Positions 8,712 through 18,338 are shown, numbered from the stretch's first letter. The stretch is 64,000 nt of DNA from Leptolyngbya sp. Heron Island J (GCF_000482245.1 NZ_AWNH01000106.1:124001-188000), one strand, 5' to 3'. Made by a program: numbers and translations. The notes: generated by a model not told the origin, from the letters alone.

Positions 8712-10115
8712 ATGAGTAAGGGCACATTATTCGATAAAGTTTGGGACTTGCATACGGTAACGACACTGCCTTCTGGCCAAACCCAGCTTTTTATTGGTCT
8801 ACATCTGATCCATGAAGTGACCAGTCCTCAGGCTTTTGCTATGCTGCGCGATCGCAACCTCACGGTGATGTTTCCAGAACGCACCGTCGCCACAGTTGAT
8901 CACATTGTGCCTACCGACAACCAGGCCCGTCCCTTTGCTGACACCCTGGCTGAAGATATGATCACCGCCTTAGAAAGCAACACTCAAACTAACAGTATTC
9001 GTTTTTTCAATGTTGGTTCTGGTCGCCAGGGCATTGTCCATGTGATCGCCCCAGAGCAAGGGTTAACCCAACCCGGTATGACCATTGCCTGTGGCGATAG
9101 CCATACCTCCACCCACGGTGCTTTTGGCGCAATTGCCTTTGGTATTGGCACCAGCCAGGTGCGAGATGTCCTCGCCTCCCAAACCCTCTCCCTCGACAAG
9201 CTCAAAGTCCGACGGATCGAAGTCAATGGTGCCCTCGCCCCCGGTGTTTATGCCAAAGACGTGATTTTGCACATCATTCGCACTCTGGGAGCCAAGGGTG
9301 GAGCTGGTTATGCCTATGAATATGCTGGCAGCACTATCGAGGCTATGTCCATGGAAGAGCGCATGACTCTTTGCAATATGTCCATTGAGGGTGGGGCTCG
9401 TTGTGGTTATGTCAATCCCGATCAAATCACCTACGACTATCTCAAGGGTCGAGAATGTGCACCGCAAGGAGATGAATTCGAGCAAGCTATCACCTGGTGG
9501 GAAAGCCTACGCAGTGATGCCGATGCTGTTTACGATGACGTTGTTGTTTTTGCAGCGCAGGATATTCCTCCCACTGTGACTTGGGGGATTAGCCCCGACC
9601 AGGCGATTGGCGTTGATGAAGCTGTCCCTGGTCTAGACTCCTTCAAGACAGACGAACAACCTCTAATCCAAGAAGCCTACAACTACATGGATCTGGCCCC
9701 TGGTCAGCCCATGCTGGGAACCCCTGTTGATGTTTGCTTTATCGGTAGCTGTACCAACGGTCGTCTCAGCGATCTGCGTGAAGCTGCCAAGGTAGCCCAA
9801 GGTCGGCATGTTGCCACCGGTATCAAAGCCTTTGTTGTGTCAGGCTCGGAGCAAGTTAAGCGGCAAGCCGAAGCTGAAGGACTCGATGAAGTGTTTGTCG
9901 CAGCTGGATTTGAGTGGCGAGAGCCCGGCTGTTCCATGTGTTTAGCGATGAACCCTGATAAGCTGCAAGGGCGTCAAGTTAGTGCATCCTCTTCAAATAG
10001 AAATTTCAAAGGACGCCAGGGGTCTGCATCAGGTCGAACTCTGCTGATGAGCCCAGCTATGGTTGCCCTGGCAGCTATCAATGGCCATGTAAGTGATGTA
10101 CGTAGCCTGCTGTAG
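8712..10115 (+). CDS. leuC: 3-isopropylmalate dehydratase large subunit
   Basis: A 467-residue aconitase-family protein that isomerises 2-isopropylmalate to 3-isopropylmalate in leucine synthesis, working with LeuD. The [4Fe-4S] ligand cysteines are visible in [14 protein letters not shown] and in [13 protein letters not shown], and the substrate region has [13 protein letters not shown]. Length is normal for a bacterial LeuC. The ATG at 8712 follows a GAGAGAGG ribosome binding site. Its partner leuD is on the same strand but 4.2 kb downstream (14293-14901), with unrelated genes between them. Confidence 0.97.
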   Translation: MSKGTLFDKVWDLHTVTTLPSGQTQLFIGLHLIHEVTSPQAFAMLRDRNLTVMFPERTVATVDHIVPTDNQARPFADTLAEDMITALESNTQTNSIRFFNVGSGRQGIVHVIAPEQGLTQPGMTIACGDSHTSTHGAFGAIAFGIGTSQVRDVLASQTLSLDKLKVRRIEVNGALAPGVYAKDVILHIIRTLGAKGGAGYAYEYAGSTIEAMSMEERMTLCNMSIEGGARCGYVNPDQITYDYLKGRECAPQGDEFEQAITWWESLRSDADAVYDDVVVFAAQDIPPTVTWGISPDQAIGVDEAVPGLDSFKTDEQPLIQEAYNYMDLAPGQPMLGTPVDVCFIGSCTNGRLSDLREAAKVAQGRHVATGIKAFVVSGSEQVKRQAEAEGLDEVFVAAGFEWREPGCSMCLAMNPDKLQGRQVSASSSNRNFKGRQGSASGRTLLMSPAMVALAAINGHVSDVRSLL

Positions 10116-10486
10116 CGAGACCAAGACCTCTTGCTGCAGGTGCTACTCTGGTCCAGACTTTACTCGAATAAATTTTCTCTGCTGAAGCATAAACGTTGGA
10201 AATTAAAAGGTTTGGCTTTTCTTAACCTTCTGATTACCTACTGTTAAGTATTTGCTTTAATCATGTCGGTATTATCGACTAAACGAGCTTACCCAAGCTG
10301 CTGCGTTAAGGGCTGCCCTGAACGGTCCATTAGCTTAACGTTCTCTATGCCTCAATCACGGGCCATCTCAGAGAGCAGTAGCACTAGTTTTATATTTAGC
10401 AGAGTTATTCAAGCATTGCCGTTGGCTAAGATACATCTCTGCTGTCGATTGCTCAAATAGCATTCACAGAGGCCTAAGTCTTCTCT
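10116..10486. other. intergenic region between leuC and the Crp-family gene
   Basis: No convincing gene. A 65-codon open frame at 10263-10460 has no ribosome binding site and a composition unlike a protein. I see no clear terminator after leuC; the region probably holds the promoter of the regulator at 10487. Confidence 0.5.
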
Positions 10487-11119
10487 ATGTCAGTATCACA
10501 GCTCACCCCAAGAACCCGTACATCGGATCACTACATTGCTCTGCTTGAGCAGCTCTATCACGAACGCAATCTAACGCAATTTACAGCTGGTCAGAGTATT
10601 CCTCTCAGACGCGGCGAGATCTATGTCATCTGTCGAGGCATTGTACAACTGCACACGATTCACCCCGATGGTAGTGAAACTCTGCTTGGTTTAGCTGGAC
10701 CTTCTATGCCCTTTGGCCTCAGTCTAACTGGGGTCAGTCCCTACTGGGCAACGGCCCTAACACCAGTAGATGTTTTGCCTTTATCCATGGCAGAGTTGGA
10801 AAATTCGCCTACTCTAATGGCGGGCTTATTTACTCACCTATCTAGACGGCTACAACAATCAGAAGCATGGCTGGCATTGTCCGGTAAACGTCTGGTTGCC
10901 GATCGGCTCCGTCAACTCCTAATTATGCTGGCTCAAGAATTTGGACAAGTGGAACCCCAAGGGGTAAAACTAACAATTCGATTAACCCATCATCAGCTGG
11001 CAACTACCATTGGCACTACACGCGTGACTGTCACACGGCTGCTCCGAGACTTTCGCAAAGAAGGATGGCTCACTATCCACCAGCGCCATTTGATTTTGCC
11101 CTTGAGCATGCTTTCATAA
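10487..11119 (+). CDS. Crp/Fnr family transcriptional regulator
   Basis: A 210-residue regulator with an N-terminal cupin-like effector domain (about 25-125; note RRGEIYVICRGIVQLHTIHPDGSE) and a C-terminal winged-helix domain with a helix-turn-helix near 163-190 (LTHHQLATTIGTTRVTVTRL). The recognition helix resembles that of the NtcA/Crp group in having R-V-T-V-T-R. The effector domain lacks an obvious cAMP phosphate-binding RxA pair and the Fnr cysteine cluster, so its signal is unknown. It stands alone between leuC and a GH13 enzyme gene; either could be its target, but this is speculation. A terminator follows at 11256-11288. Confidence 0.88.
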   Translation: MSVSQLTPRTRTSDHYIALLEQLYHERNLTQFTAGQSIPLRRGEIYVICRGIVQLHTIHPDGSETLLGLAGPSMPFGLSLTGVSPYWATALTPVDVLPLSMAELENSPTLMAGLFTHLSRRLQQSEAWLALSGKRLVADRLRQLLIMLAQEFGQVEPQGVKLTIRLTHHQLATTIGTTRVTVTRLLRDFRKEGWLTIHQRHLILPLSMLS

Positions 11120-11255
11120 GCATTATTAAAGTCAAACTTTTCTGTCAGGGAAATTTAACTTTGACCACATTGATAAAGGTAGTTTTTCGGAGACGACGTC
11201 TCTGGGCTTTAGCTGTGAACTAAGCTCGTATATCGTTGCTACTTAAAGCATGTAT

Positions 11256-11288
11256 AGGTATCTGACAAATTGTCAGGTATCTTTTTTT
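11256..11288 (+). terminator. intrinsic terminator after the Crp-family gene
   Basis: An inverted repeat (11256-11268 with 11270-11282, arm AGGTATCTGACAA with two G-U pairs) is followed directly by a run of seven T. The top of the stem must open to form a loop of several bases. It lies 137 bp past the regulator's stop. Confidence 0.75.
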
Positions 11289-11702
11289 ATAATTTCGTCT
11301 AGTATCTAAAAAACTCTGGAGTTTATATAGGCTTTAGAGTTTATTGAGAGATGTGAAGCATCCCCGATATTCGTCCTGATATCCAGACTTTTTGAAAAAA
11401 CCAGTGATAATCTAGTTACCCATAACAGCAAATTACTCTGTTCAGTTACGCGTCTTACTGGTATTCAAATTAGACATCTTTATCAGGGAGTGAATTATCT
11501 AACTACCTGAGTTAAGCTGTCCCAAATAGACATTAATTGAGCCAGTTATTCAAAAACTCGCTAGACATTTAAACCATCAGGAATATTTGGAAAAGTGGGG
11601 ATCAAGGCATGAGCCTTGGACCTTATGTTTATTTGCCTGCATTTGCTCTACTGCACCTCTAGGGGTGCTGCTCAATGGAATATCACATCAGATTTATCTT
11701 TC
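11289..11702 (+). other. upstream region of the GH13 gene
   Basis: No gene is supported here. The frame of the GH13 protein stays open back to a TTG at 11616, but residues encoded by 11616-11702 do not look conserved and no ribosome binding site precedes that TTG. The region presumably carries the promoter and a leader. No clear operator was found. Confidence 0.4.
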
Positions 11703-13514
11703 ATGTTGACAACGTCTAAAGCCACCATATCCTTCGAACGCTTCACAGCTAAAGTTTATCCTTTGCTCAAAAGTGTTTATTCTGAAGAGCAACTTGATAA
11801 CCTGCTACCTCAGCTGTACGACCTGACCAAAGAACATCTAAAGCCGCACTCTCAAGAAGATTTGGGTAAGTGGGATCAAGACAAAATTCTACTTATTACC
11901 TACGGCGACAGCATTTGTAGTGATGATGCCTCGCCGCTGCAAACACTGCACCAGTTTCTCAATACTCGTTTGGCGGACGTTGTCACAGGCGTCCATATCC
12001 TGCCCTTTTTCCCGTATAGCTCTGATGATGGGTTTGCTGTTATCGACTTCTTAAAGGTCAATCCCAAACTGGGTAATTGGGCTGATGTAGAGGCCATTGG
12101 CCGCAACTTTAATCTCATGTTTGATTTGGTTGCCAACCATGTATCTAGCCAAAGTGCTTGGTTTGAGGAGTTCAGACAAAATCAGCTGCCGGGCCGTGAT
12201 TACTTTATTACGCTGCCCGAAGATACGCCAACTGCTGACGTTGTTCGTCCCCGTAGTAGCTCTTTGCTAACCCCTGTAGATACGGCTAAAGGGCTTAAGC
12301 ATGTGTGGACTACATTCAGCGCCGATCAGGTTGATGTAGATTACAGCAATCCAGACGTATTCTTGGAATTTGTCAAAATTATTCTGGCTTATGTCCGCCA
12401 TGGAGCCCGCTATATCCGTTTGGATGCTGTAGGCTTTCTCTGGAAATCCCTTAATACCTCCTGTATCCATCTGCCTGAAACCCACAAGCTGATTCAAACC
12501 TTCCGGGAGATTCTACAAATGGTTGATCCAGGCATTGCCTTGATCACCGAAACTAACGTGCCCAATCGTGAGAATCTCAGTTACTTTGGGGACCGTAACG
12601 AAGCTCACATGATCTATAACTTCAGCTTGCCACCGCTGTTGCTGAATGCTTTGATGCAAGGGCGGGCAGATCATCTCAAAACCTGGATGATGAGCATGCC
12701 ACCAGCTCCCATTGGCTGTGCTTACTTCAATTTCACAGCATCCCATGATGGTATCGGGCTACGACCTACGGAAGGACTGTTGGGAGACCATGAATTTAAA
12801 ACATTGATAGACACCATGCGTAGCTTTGGTGCCCAGATCAGCATGCGCAGCAAAGCTGATGGTAGTGAGTCACCCTATGAGATCAATATCTCTCTATTTG
12901 ATGCACTTCAGGGTACGGCTCAGGGGCCAGATCAGTGGCAGATTGAGCGTTTTATCTGTTCACAAACGGTGATGATGTCCTTGGAGGGAATTCCTGCATT
13001 CTATATTCATAGCCTATTAGCTACGCCGAATGATGTTGAGGGTATGAAGGCTACTGGCCATAATCGCTCGATTAACCGTCATGCCTGGGATAAGCAGCGA
13101 TTAGATGCGCTGCTTGAAGATCCTGAGTCTTCCCAATCAATTGTGTTGGCAGAACTTTCACGTCTGATTAAGATTCGGCGTCAGCAGAAAGCATTTCATC
13201 CCAATGCAACTCAATACACGCTGCATCCAGAGAACCCAGCTATTTTTGCCTTCTGGCGGCAGAGTATTGCTCGGGATCAGAGCATATTTTCAATTCATAA
13301 TCTTAGCGACCAGTGCCACACTCTTCGTCTAAGCGAACTGAACTTAGTGAATACTGATAGCTGGATGGATCTGATCAGTGGTGAAAGTTTTGATAATCTG
13401 CATGCAGTCTACGAACTCAAGCCGTATCAGTCAGTCTGGCTGACAAATCGTCCCTATTATGACTCGTCCAATATTCCTGAGCGCGTAGATCTAGAGTTTC
13501 TATATCAGGCTTAA
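11703..13514 (+). CDS. GH13 subfamily 18 sucrose phosphorylase-like glycosidase
   Basis: About 603 residues of the alpha-amylase superfamily, closest in layout to sucrose phosphorylase and the glucosylglycerate/glucosylglycerol phosphorylases. Catalytic residues, numbered from the ATG at 11703, are the nucleophile D241 (RYIRLDAVGF), acid/base E283 (LITETNVPN) and the stabilising Asp in TASHDGIGLRP. Other family marks are LPFFPYSSDDGFAVIDF and DLVANHVS. These enzymes split or make a sucrose- or glucosyl-type disaccharide using phosphate; compatible-solute turnover would fit a cyanobacterium. Which acceptor is used cannot be told from sequence. It is longer than classical sucrose phosphorylase (about 500 residues), mainly at the N-terminus. 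Confidence 0.85.
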   Translation: MLTTSKATISFERFTAKVYPLLKSVYSEEQLDNLLPQLYDLTKEHLKPHSQEDLGKWDQDKILLITYGDSICSDDASPLQTLHQFLNTRLADVVTGVHILPFFPYSSDDGFAVIDFLKVNPKLGNWADVEAIGRNFNLMFDLVANHVSSQSAWFEEFRQNQLPGRDYFITLPEDTPTADVVRPRSSSLLTPVDTAKGLKHVWTTFSADQVDVDYSNPDVFLEFVKIILAYVRHGARYIRLDAVGFLWKSLNTSCIHLPETHKLIQTFREILQMVDPGIALITETNVPNRENLSYFGDRNEAHMIYNFSLPPLLLNALMQGRADHLKTWMMSMPPAPIGCAYFNFTASHDGIGLRPTEGLLGDHEFKTLIDTMRSFGAQISMRSKADGSESPYEINISLFDALQGTAQGPDQWQIERFICSQTVMMSLEGIPAFYIHSLLATPNDVEGMKATGHNRSINRHAWDKQRLDALLEDPESSQSIVLAELSRLIKIRRQQKAFHPNATQYTLHPENPAIFAFWRQSIARDQSIFSIHNLSDQCHTLRLSELNLVNTDSWMDLISGESFDNLHAVYELKPYQSVWLTNRPYYDSSNIPERVDLEFLYQA

Positions 13515-13568
13515 AGAAAATTCTATTAGGTTCAGGCAAACACGTTTGTTAGCGCTGTTCTGCAAAGC

Positions 13569-14132
13569 TCAAGTATCTAGCTGACCAATGGGAGTGATTA
13601 AGCCATCAATGCTGACACTCCCTTTTTCTAGCTGATATTTTGTCTTTGTCAGCTCTGTTGGCCCTTTGTTGTAAGCCCAAGCGGCCAGGGTAGGACGCTG
13701 GCCTTGATAGTCATACATGGGAACACCGTAGCCGCAGGATGTTTGCACCCGGTAGATATCGATTACGATGATTTGTCGGGTGCCTAGCATCTTGGGGAAA
13801 TGGGTCTCTAGGTCCGCCCATTGCTCGTCAGTGGGCAATATTACCGTCCCTTGACCATAGAGCCGTAAAATCAACGGCTGGTGGTCAAAACTACAAAACA
13901 TCACCGTAATTCGCCCATTTTCAACTACATGGGCAGAGGTTTCATTGCCGCTACCTGTGAGATCTAGATATGCCACCCGACTAGGAGATAGGATGCGAAA
14001 TGCATCTAACCCTTTTGGCGAAACATTGACATGGCCATTGGTCATCAGGGGAGCTGTGGCTACAAAAAACAGCTGTTGTTTTTGAATAAACTCCTGGTGT
14101 GCTGACATTAGTTCAGTAAACACTTTGGCCAT
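13569..14132 (-). CDS. pyridoxamine 5'-phosphate oxidase-like FMN-binding protein
   Basis: A 187-residue split-barrel flavoprotein of the PNPOx-like group. The N-terminal part has FFVATAPLMTNGHVNVSPKG, characteristic of the family's FMN-binding barrel, followed by VAYLDLTGSGNETSAHV and ITVMFCSFDHQPLILRLYG. Length and pattern match small cyanobacterial and actinobacterial members of unknown substrate rather than PdxH itself. I prefer the ATG at 14132 (MAKVFTEL), since homologues usually begin that way; a GTG at 14165 adds 11 residues. It is divergent from leuD and converges on the GH13 gene. Confidence 0.8.
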   Translation of the reverse strand: MAKVFTELMSAHQEFIQKQQLFFVATAPLMTNGHVNVSPKGLDAFRILSPSRVAYLDLTGSGNETSAHVVENGRITVMFCSFDHQPLILRLYGQGTVILPTDEQWADLETHFPKMLGTRQIIVIDIYRVQTSCGYGVPMYDYQGQRPTLAAWAYNKGPTELTKTKYQLEKGSVSIDGLITPIGQLDT

Positions 14133-14292
14133 AGAAGATGTAGTGATGATAAAGGGTGGCATCACGTTACCATAATGAACTGGTAACGTTTTACACAGAA
14201 GTGTCTAACCACATCCAAGTTTAGAGTCTGGGAAATTACCCGGCGATGCTTGATGTGGATTTGACCGCTCAGCACCCCAGGATACTTTCTCT

Positions 14293-14901
14293 ATGGTTCA
14301 GACAATGTCTCAAATCGTGTCGATCACCGGTCGTGGTATTCCTCTACTTGGCAATGACATTGATACCGACCGCATTATTCCGGCTCGATTTCTGCGCTGT
14401 GTTACATTCGATGGCCTTGGAGAAAACGTTTTTGCAGATGATCGAGCTCAAAGCAATGGCACTCATGCGTTTGATCAAACCCAATATCAAAACGCCAAAA
14501 TCTTAGTCGTCAATAGTAACTTTGGTTGTGGTTCATCCCGTGAGCATGCTCCTCAATCCATTATGCGCTGGGGGATTAGAGCCATTATTGGCGAAAGTTT
14601 TGCTGAGATTTTTCTAGGGAACTGTGTTGCCATTGGTATGCCCTGTGCCACAGCTGAGCCCAATGTGGTCGCTCGGTTGCAGGCACTGATTTCAGCTTCT
14701 CCCAACACTGAACTGACCTTAGACTTGGCCAGTCAGAGCATTACTGGTGGCACCCTGAGCGAATTGGTCACTATCAAGGAGGGTAATCGCCAAATGTTTA
14801 TCAACGGTACCTGGGATGCGTGTGGTCAGCTCCTCAATCAAGCAGACCAAATCAAAGCGACAGCAGCTAATCTTCCCTACGTTAGTTGGGGTAAAGCTTA
14901 G
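14293..14901 (+). CDS. leuD: 3-isopropylmalate dehydratase small subunit
   Basis: A 202-residue swivelling-domain subunit that completes isopropylmalate isomerase with LeuC. Seen are the start ITGRGIPLLGNDIDTDRIIP, the substrate-specificity region NSNFGCGSSREHAP and the strand RAIIGESFAEIF. The ATG at 14293 is used; a second ATG four codons later is possible. Standing apart from leuC, it must be transcribed from its own promoter upstream, in the gap shared with the divergent flavoprotein gene. Confidence 0.95.
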   Translation: MVQTMSQIVSITGRGIPLLGNDIDTDRIIPARFLRCVTFDGLGENVFADDRAQSNGTHAFDQTQYQNAKILVVNSNFGCGSSREHAPQSIMRWGIRAIIGESFAEIFLGNCVAIGMPCATAEPNVVARLQALISASPNTELTLDLASQSITGGTLSELVTIKEGNRQMFINGTWDACGQLLNQADQIKATAANLPYVSWGKA

Positions 14902-15135
14902 ACAGTAGTTGGATGGTGAAAGACGGAAAAATGAGGACGGAGAAATGAGGGAAATGCTTGAAGTAGGAAAGCTCCAGAACTCTTATCTGTCCTAGTCAAT
15001 CCTTCATCTATTATGGACGGATTCTCTAGCTAGACGGACGCAGCCAGATTTTAGGGCAATGTATGCTGCCTAAAGCCGGGCTGTGGATTTTGCCTACTTA
15101 TTATGTCTACTGAAATACTCGGATAGAAACTGCTG

Positions 15136-16917
15136 CTAGTAAGCCATGGTCATTTCTCGGGAAATGCTGATGGCTCCTGAGTTAACCACACCGCGCTTGG
15201 CATCTACCGTAATGATGGTGCCGTCGCGAATGGTGCTGGTGGCGTTTGTGACTCCAACTAAGACCGGAATGCCAAGACGCAAACCCAGTACAGCGGCATG
15301 ACCTGTATGGCTCGGGTCCTCAGTAACAATACCGCCAGCGTGACGGATGATATCGACATAATCTGCACTGGTGCTGGGTACTACCAAAATTTCACCAGGA
15401 TTAAAGTTGCTGATTGCTAGGGCTTTGTTTACTACCCGAGCACGGCCACTCACCACGCCTTCTCCAATACCTTTGCCGTGCCCCAAGACGGCTGTCACGA
15501 GTTCGACTTTAATCAAGTCTGTAGAACCAGAGACGCCCTGTAGAGTCCCTGCGGTCATCACGACTAAGTCACCGTCATGGAGCAGTTGCTTCTCTTGGGC
15601 GACATTAACAGCTGACTGGAAGGTTTGATTACTGGAGGGTAAATCAACCACCAGCAAGGGTTTAACACCCCAGACTACCTGTAATCGCCGAGCCACTTCG
15701 ATATGGGGAGTGACGGCCAAAATGGGCGTTGGTGGTCGAAATTTAGAAACGTTGCGAGCAGTCGCTCCTGTTTTAGTTAAGGACATAATCGCAGCCGCAT
15801 CTAATTGGGAAGCAATTTGTCCAACTGCCCGGCTAATGGCATTGGGAATGGTACGACTGGTGGCCGCATCAGAGTTGCTAGCAATTTGCTCTTTTTCAGT
15901 CCGTAGAGCAATTTTGGCCATAGTTGCTACGGCTTCTACTGGATATTCACCCACGGCTGTCTCGTTTGACAGCATGACTGCATCAGTGCCATCAAGGATG
16001 GCATTGGCAACGTCGGATACCTCTGCCCGTGTAGGACGAGGATTGCTGACCATACTATCGAGCATCTGAGTTGCAGTAATGACTGGAATTCCCAGACGAT
16101 TAGCCGTCGCGATGAGACGCTTTTGGAGGATTGGTACATCCTCTGCTGGTAGCTCCACGCCTAGATCGCCCCGAGCTACCATCACACCATCGGACAGGGA
16201 CAAAATTGCCTCCATTTGTTCGATGGCTTCGTGTTTTTCAATTTTGACAATAACGGGAACCCGCTTACCTGCGTTGGTAATGATCTCTTTAATTTCTAGA
16301 ACGTCCTGAGGGTTTCGTACAAAACTTAGAGCCACCCAATCCACGCCCTGATCCAGCCCGAAGGCGAGGTCTACTTTATCTTTTTCAGTGAGGGCCTTAA
16401 TGGACAAATAAACTCCAGGAAAGTTAACGCCCTTGCTGTTAGACAGTTTGCCGCCGACTACCACTTCGCAGTGGAGTTCTCGGTTAACCATGTCTTTACT
16501 AACTACCTGCATTTCCACCTTGCCGTCGTCGAGCAAAATGGTGGCTCCGGTGGGAACTTCCTCTACTAACGGTTCGTAGGTGACCGAGCTAATGGTTTGG
16601 GTCCCTGGTAGCTGACGACTGGTCAGAATAAAGCTGTCGCCTGTCTTTAGCTGGATCGAACCGTCCTCAAATTTACCTAGGCGAATTTTCGGGCCCTGCA
16701 GGTCTTGTAGGATGCCGACGGGCTGATTGAGTTCAAATGAGATCTGGCGAATCAACCGAATGCTGCGTTGGTGATCGTCATGGGTGCCATGGGAAAAGTT
16801 GAGACGCAGGGTGGTGGCACCGGCCTCGATGAGCGATCGCAACGTTGCAGGGTCCTGAGTAGCCGGACCAATAGTAGATACGATTTTGGTCCGACGCAGG
16901 GCGTGGCGCAGTGGCAT
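15136..16917 (-). CDS. pyk: pyruvate kinase with C-terminal PEP-utilising domain
   Basis: A 593-residue enzyme converting phosphoenolpyruvate and ADP to pyruvate and ATP. The barrel begins RRTKIVSTIGPAT, with LRLNFSHG, the active-site lysine segment VPVIVKIEKHEA and the metal/substrate region VMVARGDLGVELP. After the usual C-terminal domain there is an extra domain of about 110 residues (from about 480) containing TEDPSHTGHAAVLGLRLGIPVLVG. This resembles the mobile phosphohistidine domain of PEP-utilising enzymes and is typical of the longer cyanobacterial and Bacillus pyruvate kinases. In this copy the usual Cys/Ser-Thr-Ser-His loop reads DPSHTGHAA. Divergent from crtR. Confidence 0.96.
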   Translation of the reverse strand: MPLRHALRRTKIVSTIGPATQDPATLRSLIEAGATTLRLNFSHGTHDDHQRSIRLIRQISFELNQPVGILQDLQGPKIRLGKFEDGSIQLKTGDSFILTSRQLPGTQTISSVTYEPLVEEVPTGATILLDDGKVEMQVVSKDMVNRELHCEVVVGGKLSNSKGVNFPGVYLSIKALTEKDKVDLAFGLDQGVDWVALSFVRNPQDVLEIKEIITNAGKRVPVIVKIEKHEAIEQMEAILSLSDGVMVARGDLGVELPAEDVPILQKRLIATANRLGIPVITATQMLDSMVSNPRPTRAEVSDVANAILDGTDAVMLSNETAVGEYPVEAVATMAKIALRTEKEQIASNSDAATSRTIPNAISRAVGQIASQLDAAAIMSLTKTGATARNVSKFRPPTPILAVTPHIEVARRLQVVWGVKPLLVVDLPSSNQTFQSAVNVAQEKQLLHDGDLVVMTAGTLQGVSGSTDLIKVELVTAVLGHGKGIGEGVVSGRARVVNKALAISNFNPGEILVVPSTSADYVDIIRHAGGIVTEDPSHTGHAAVLGLRLGIPVLVGVTNATSTIRDGTIITVDAKRGVVNSGAISISREMTMAY

Positions 16918-17310
16918 AATGCTTTGTCCGTGGAAGAGCCGTCAGTGGGTTAAAACACATCCAAACTTAAAAGCTATGGTTTCCCTTAATAGAACCCGAT
17001 AGTTTTGGATGTGAACATGTGTTAAACAAACCACCGGATACTATCATGCCGGGGCTCGCTTACGCTTTAACACCATAGATTTGAGTAATCAAAAGCGTAC
17101 CTCAACGCTTGGAAAATAAACCATCCCTGGATCTGCTTTGTGTCGATAGTATGGGCAACGACGTGAAACCTGTCTTGAGGAAAAGTGCGCAGTGATACTT
17201 TTGTGACGCATCAAACAATTGTTAAGCCACAGATGAGATAACGTCACAAAACTTTATTAACCCCTCTAGGTAGCGTATACTTCGAAACATAGGTGTGAAG
17301 GAGTATTACT
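16918..17310. other. divergent pyk-crtR regulatory region
   Basis: A 393-bp gap with no gene. It holds an imperfect inverted repeat (CACATCCAAACT at 16956-16967 against 17001-17013), close to the pyk start, which could be an operator or hairpin leader for pyk. The crtR side has a candidate promoter near 17253-17281. Confidence 0.5.
17253..17281 (+). promoter_or_regulatory. candidate crtR promoter
   Basis: A TATACT hexamer at 17276-17281 lies 17 bp after TTTATT (17253-17258), a weak -35. The box is about 30 bp before the GTG start, and AAGGAG at 17298-17303 follows as ribosome binding site. Only the -10 box is persuasive. Confidence 0.35.
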
Positions 17311-18210
17311 GTGGTTTCGGTGGCAACACGTCCTTCAGCGGTACTTAGACGAGTACCCAAGGATCTTTTAGACGCAGACGGTGGTGTCAGCCCAGATTTA
17401 CTTATATTCGTAGCGGCAGTTGTGTTGGTGACTGTGGCCACGTTTGGGTATTTTTCATGGGGCTTTCCTCACTGGGTTTGTTTTGTTTTAAACACGGTGG
17501 CTTTACACCTAGTGGGTACGGTTATCCATGATGCCTCACACAATTCGGCCCACAGCAACCGAATTGTTAATGCATTTTTGGGACATGGCAGTGCGCTGAT
17601 GCTGGGATTTACTTTTCCAGTGTTTACTCGTGTACATTTGCAGCACCATGCGAATGTCAATGATCCAGAAAACGATCCGGATCACTTTGTGTCTACCTGT
17701 GGTCCCTTGTGGTTGATTGCACCGCGGTTTTTCTATCATGAGATTTACTTTTTTCAGCGGCGGCTGTGGAAAAAATATGAGCTGTTGGAATGGTTTTTAA
17801 GCCGATTAACGGTAGCAGCCTTGATCTACTCAGCCTGTCGCTTTGACTTCCTAACCTATTTTGCCAACTATTGGTTTGCCCCCGCGTTAGTGGTGGGAGT
17901 TGCTCTGGGTCTATTTTTCGATTATTTACCCCATCGTCCCTTTGAGGAAAAAAATCGCTGGAAAAATGCCCGTGTTTACCCCAGTGGTCTTTTAAATCTG
18001 TTGATCATGGGGCAGAACTACCATCTGGTGCATCATTTGTGGCCATCAATCCCCTGGTACAAGTACAAGCCTGCCTATGAGGTGATGAAGCCTTTGCTAG
18101 ATGAAAAGGGCTCTCCACAGTCCCTTGGCTTGCACCGTCGCAAAGATTTCTGGGGATTTGTCTATGACATTTTTCTAGGTATCCGCTTTCACCATAAAAC
18201 GAAGGATTGA
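17311..18210 (+). CDS. crtR: beta-carotene hydroxylase (CrtR type)
   Basis: A 299-residue membrane di-iron hydroxylase that makes zeaxanthin from beta-carotene, or hydroxylates the rings of myxol and deoxy-myxol. Histidine motifs are HDASHNSAH (about 72-80), HLQHHANVNDP (about 110-120) and HLVHHLWPSIPWYKY (about 234-248), the desaturase-like spacing of CrtR. Four hydrophobic helices separate them. It starts with GTG at 17311, supported by AAGGAG eight bases upstream. A very stable hairpin follows at 18339-18390. The alternative, a fatty acid desaturase, is less likely given the match over the full length to CrtR. Confidence 0.92.
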   Translation: MVSVATRPSAVLRRVPKDLLDADGGVSPDLLIFVAAVVLVTVATFGYFSWGFPHWVCFVLNTVALHLVGTVIHDASHNSAHSNRIVNAFLGHGSALMLGFTFPVFTRVHLQHHANVNDPENDPDHFVSTCGPLWLIAPRFFYHEIYFFQRRLWKKYELLEWFLSRLTVAALIYSACRFDFLTYFANYWFAPALVVGVALGLFFDYLPHRPFEEKNRWKNARVYPSGLLNLLIMGQNYHLVHHLWPSIPWYKYKPAYEVMKPLLDEKGSPQSLGLHRRKDFWGFVYDIFLGIRFHHKTKD

Positions 18211-18260
18211 GTACGCTGCTTACTCACACGCAATCCTGACTGATAGCGTCCGATATCGAA

Positions 18261-18282
18261 GGGCACCCACAAAGGGGTGCCC
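18261..18282. repeat. short inverted repeat after crtR
   Basis: GGGCACCC at 18261-18268 pairs with GGGTGCCC at 18275-18282, followed by CCTAC. It resembles the G-rich palindromes at 34024-34071 and 45855-45884 in pattern (GTAGGGG-type arms), and may be part of a dispersed family. Confidence 0.5.
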
Positions 18283-18338
18283 CCTACAGAGCCATCCATT
18301 TTTAATCGGGTTTGATGAATTCGGATTTGGTATCTGAA

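Noticed and set aside
10263-10460. 65-codon plus-strand frame between leuC and the Crp-family gene
   Set aside because: No ribosome binding site, Ser/Cys-rich composition and no family resemblance; likely chance.
14246-14506. 86-codon frame overlapping the start of leuD
   Set aside because: Lies in another frame of leuD, which has clear family motifs throughout.
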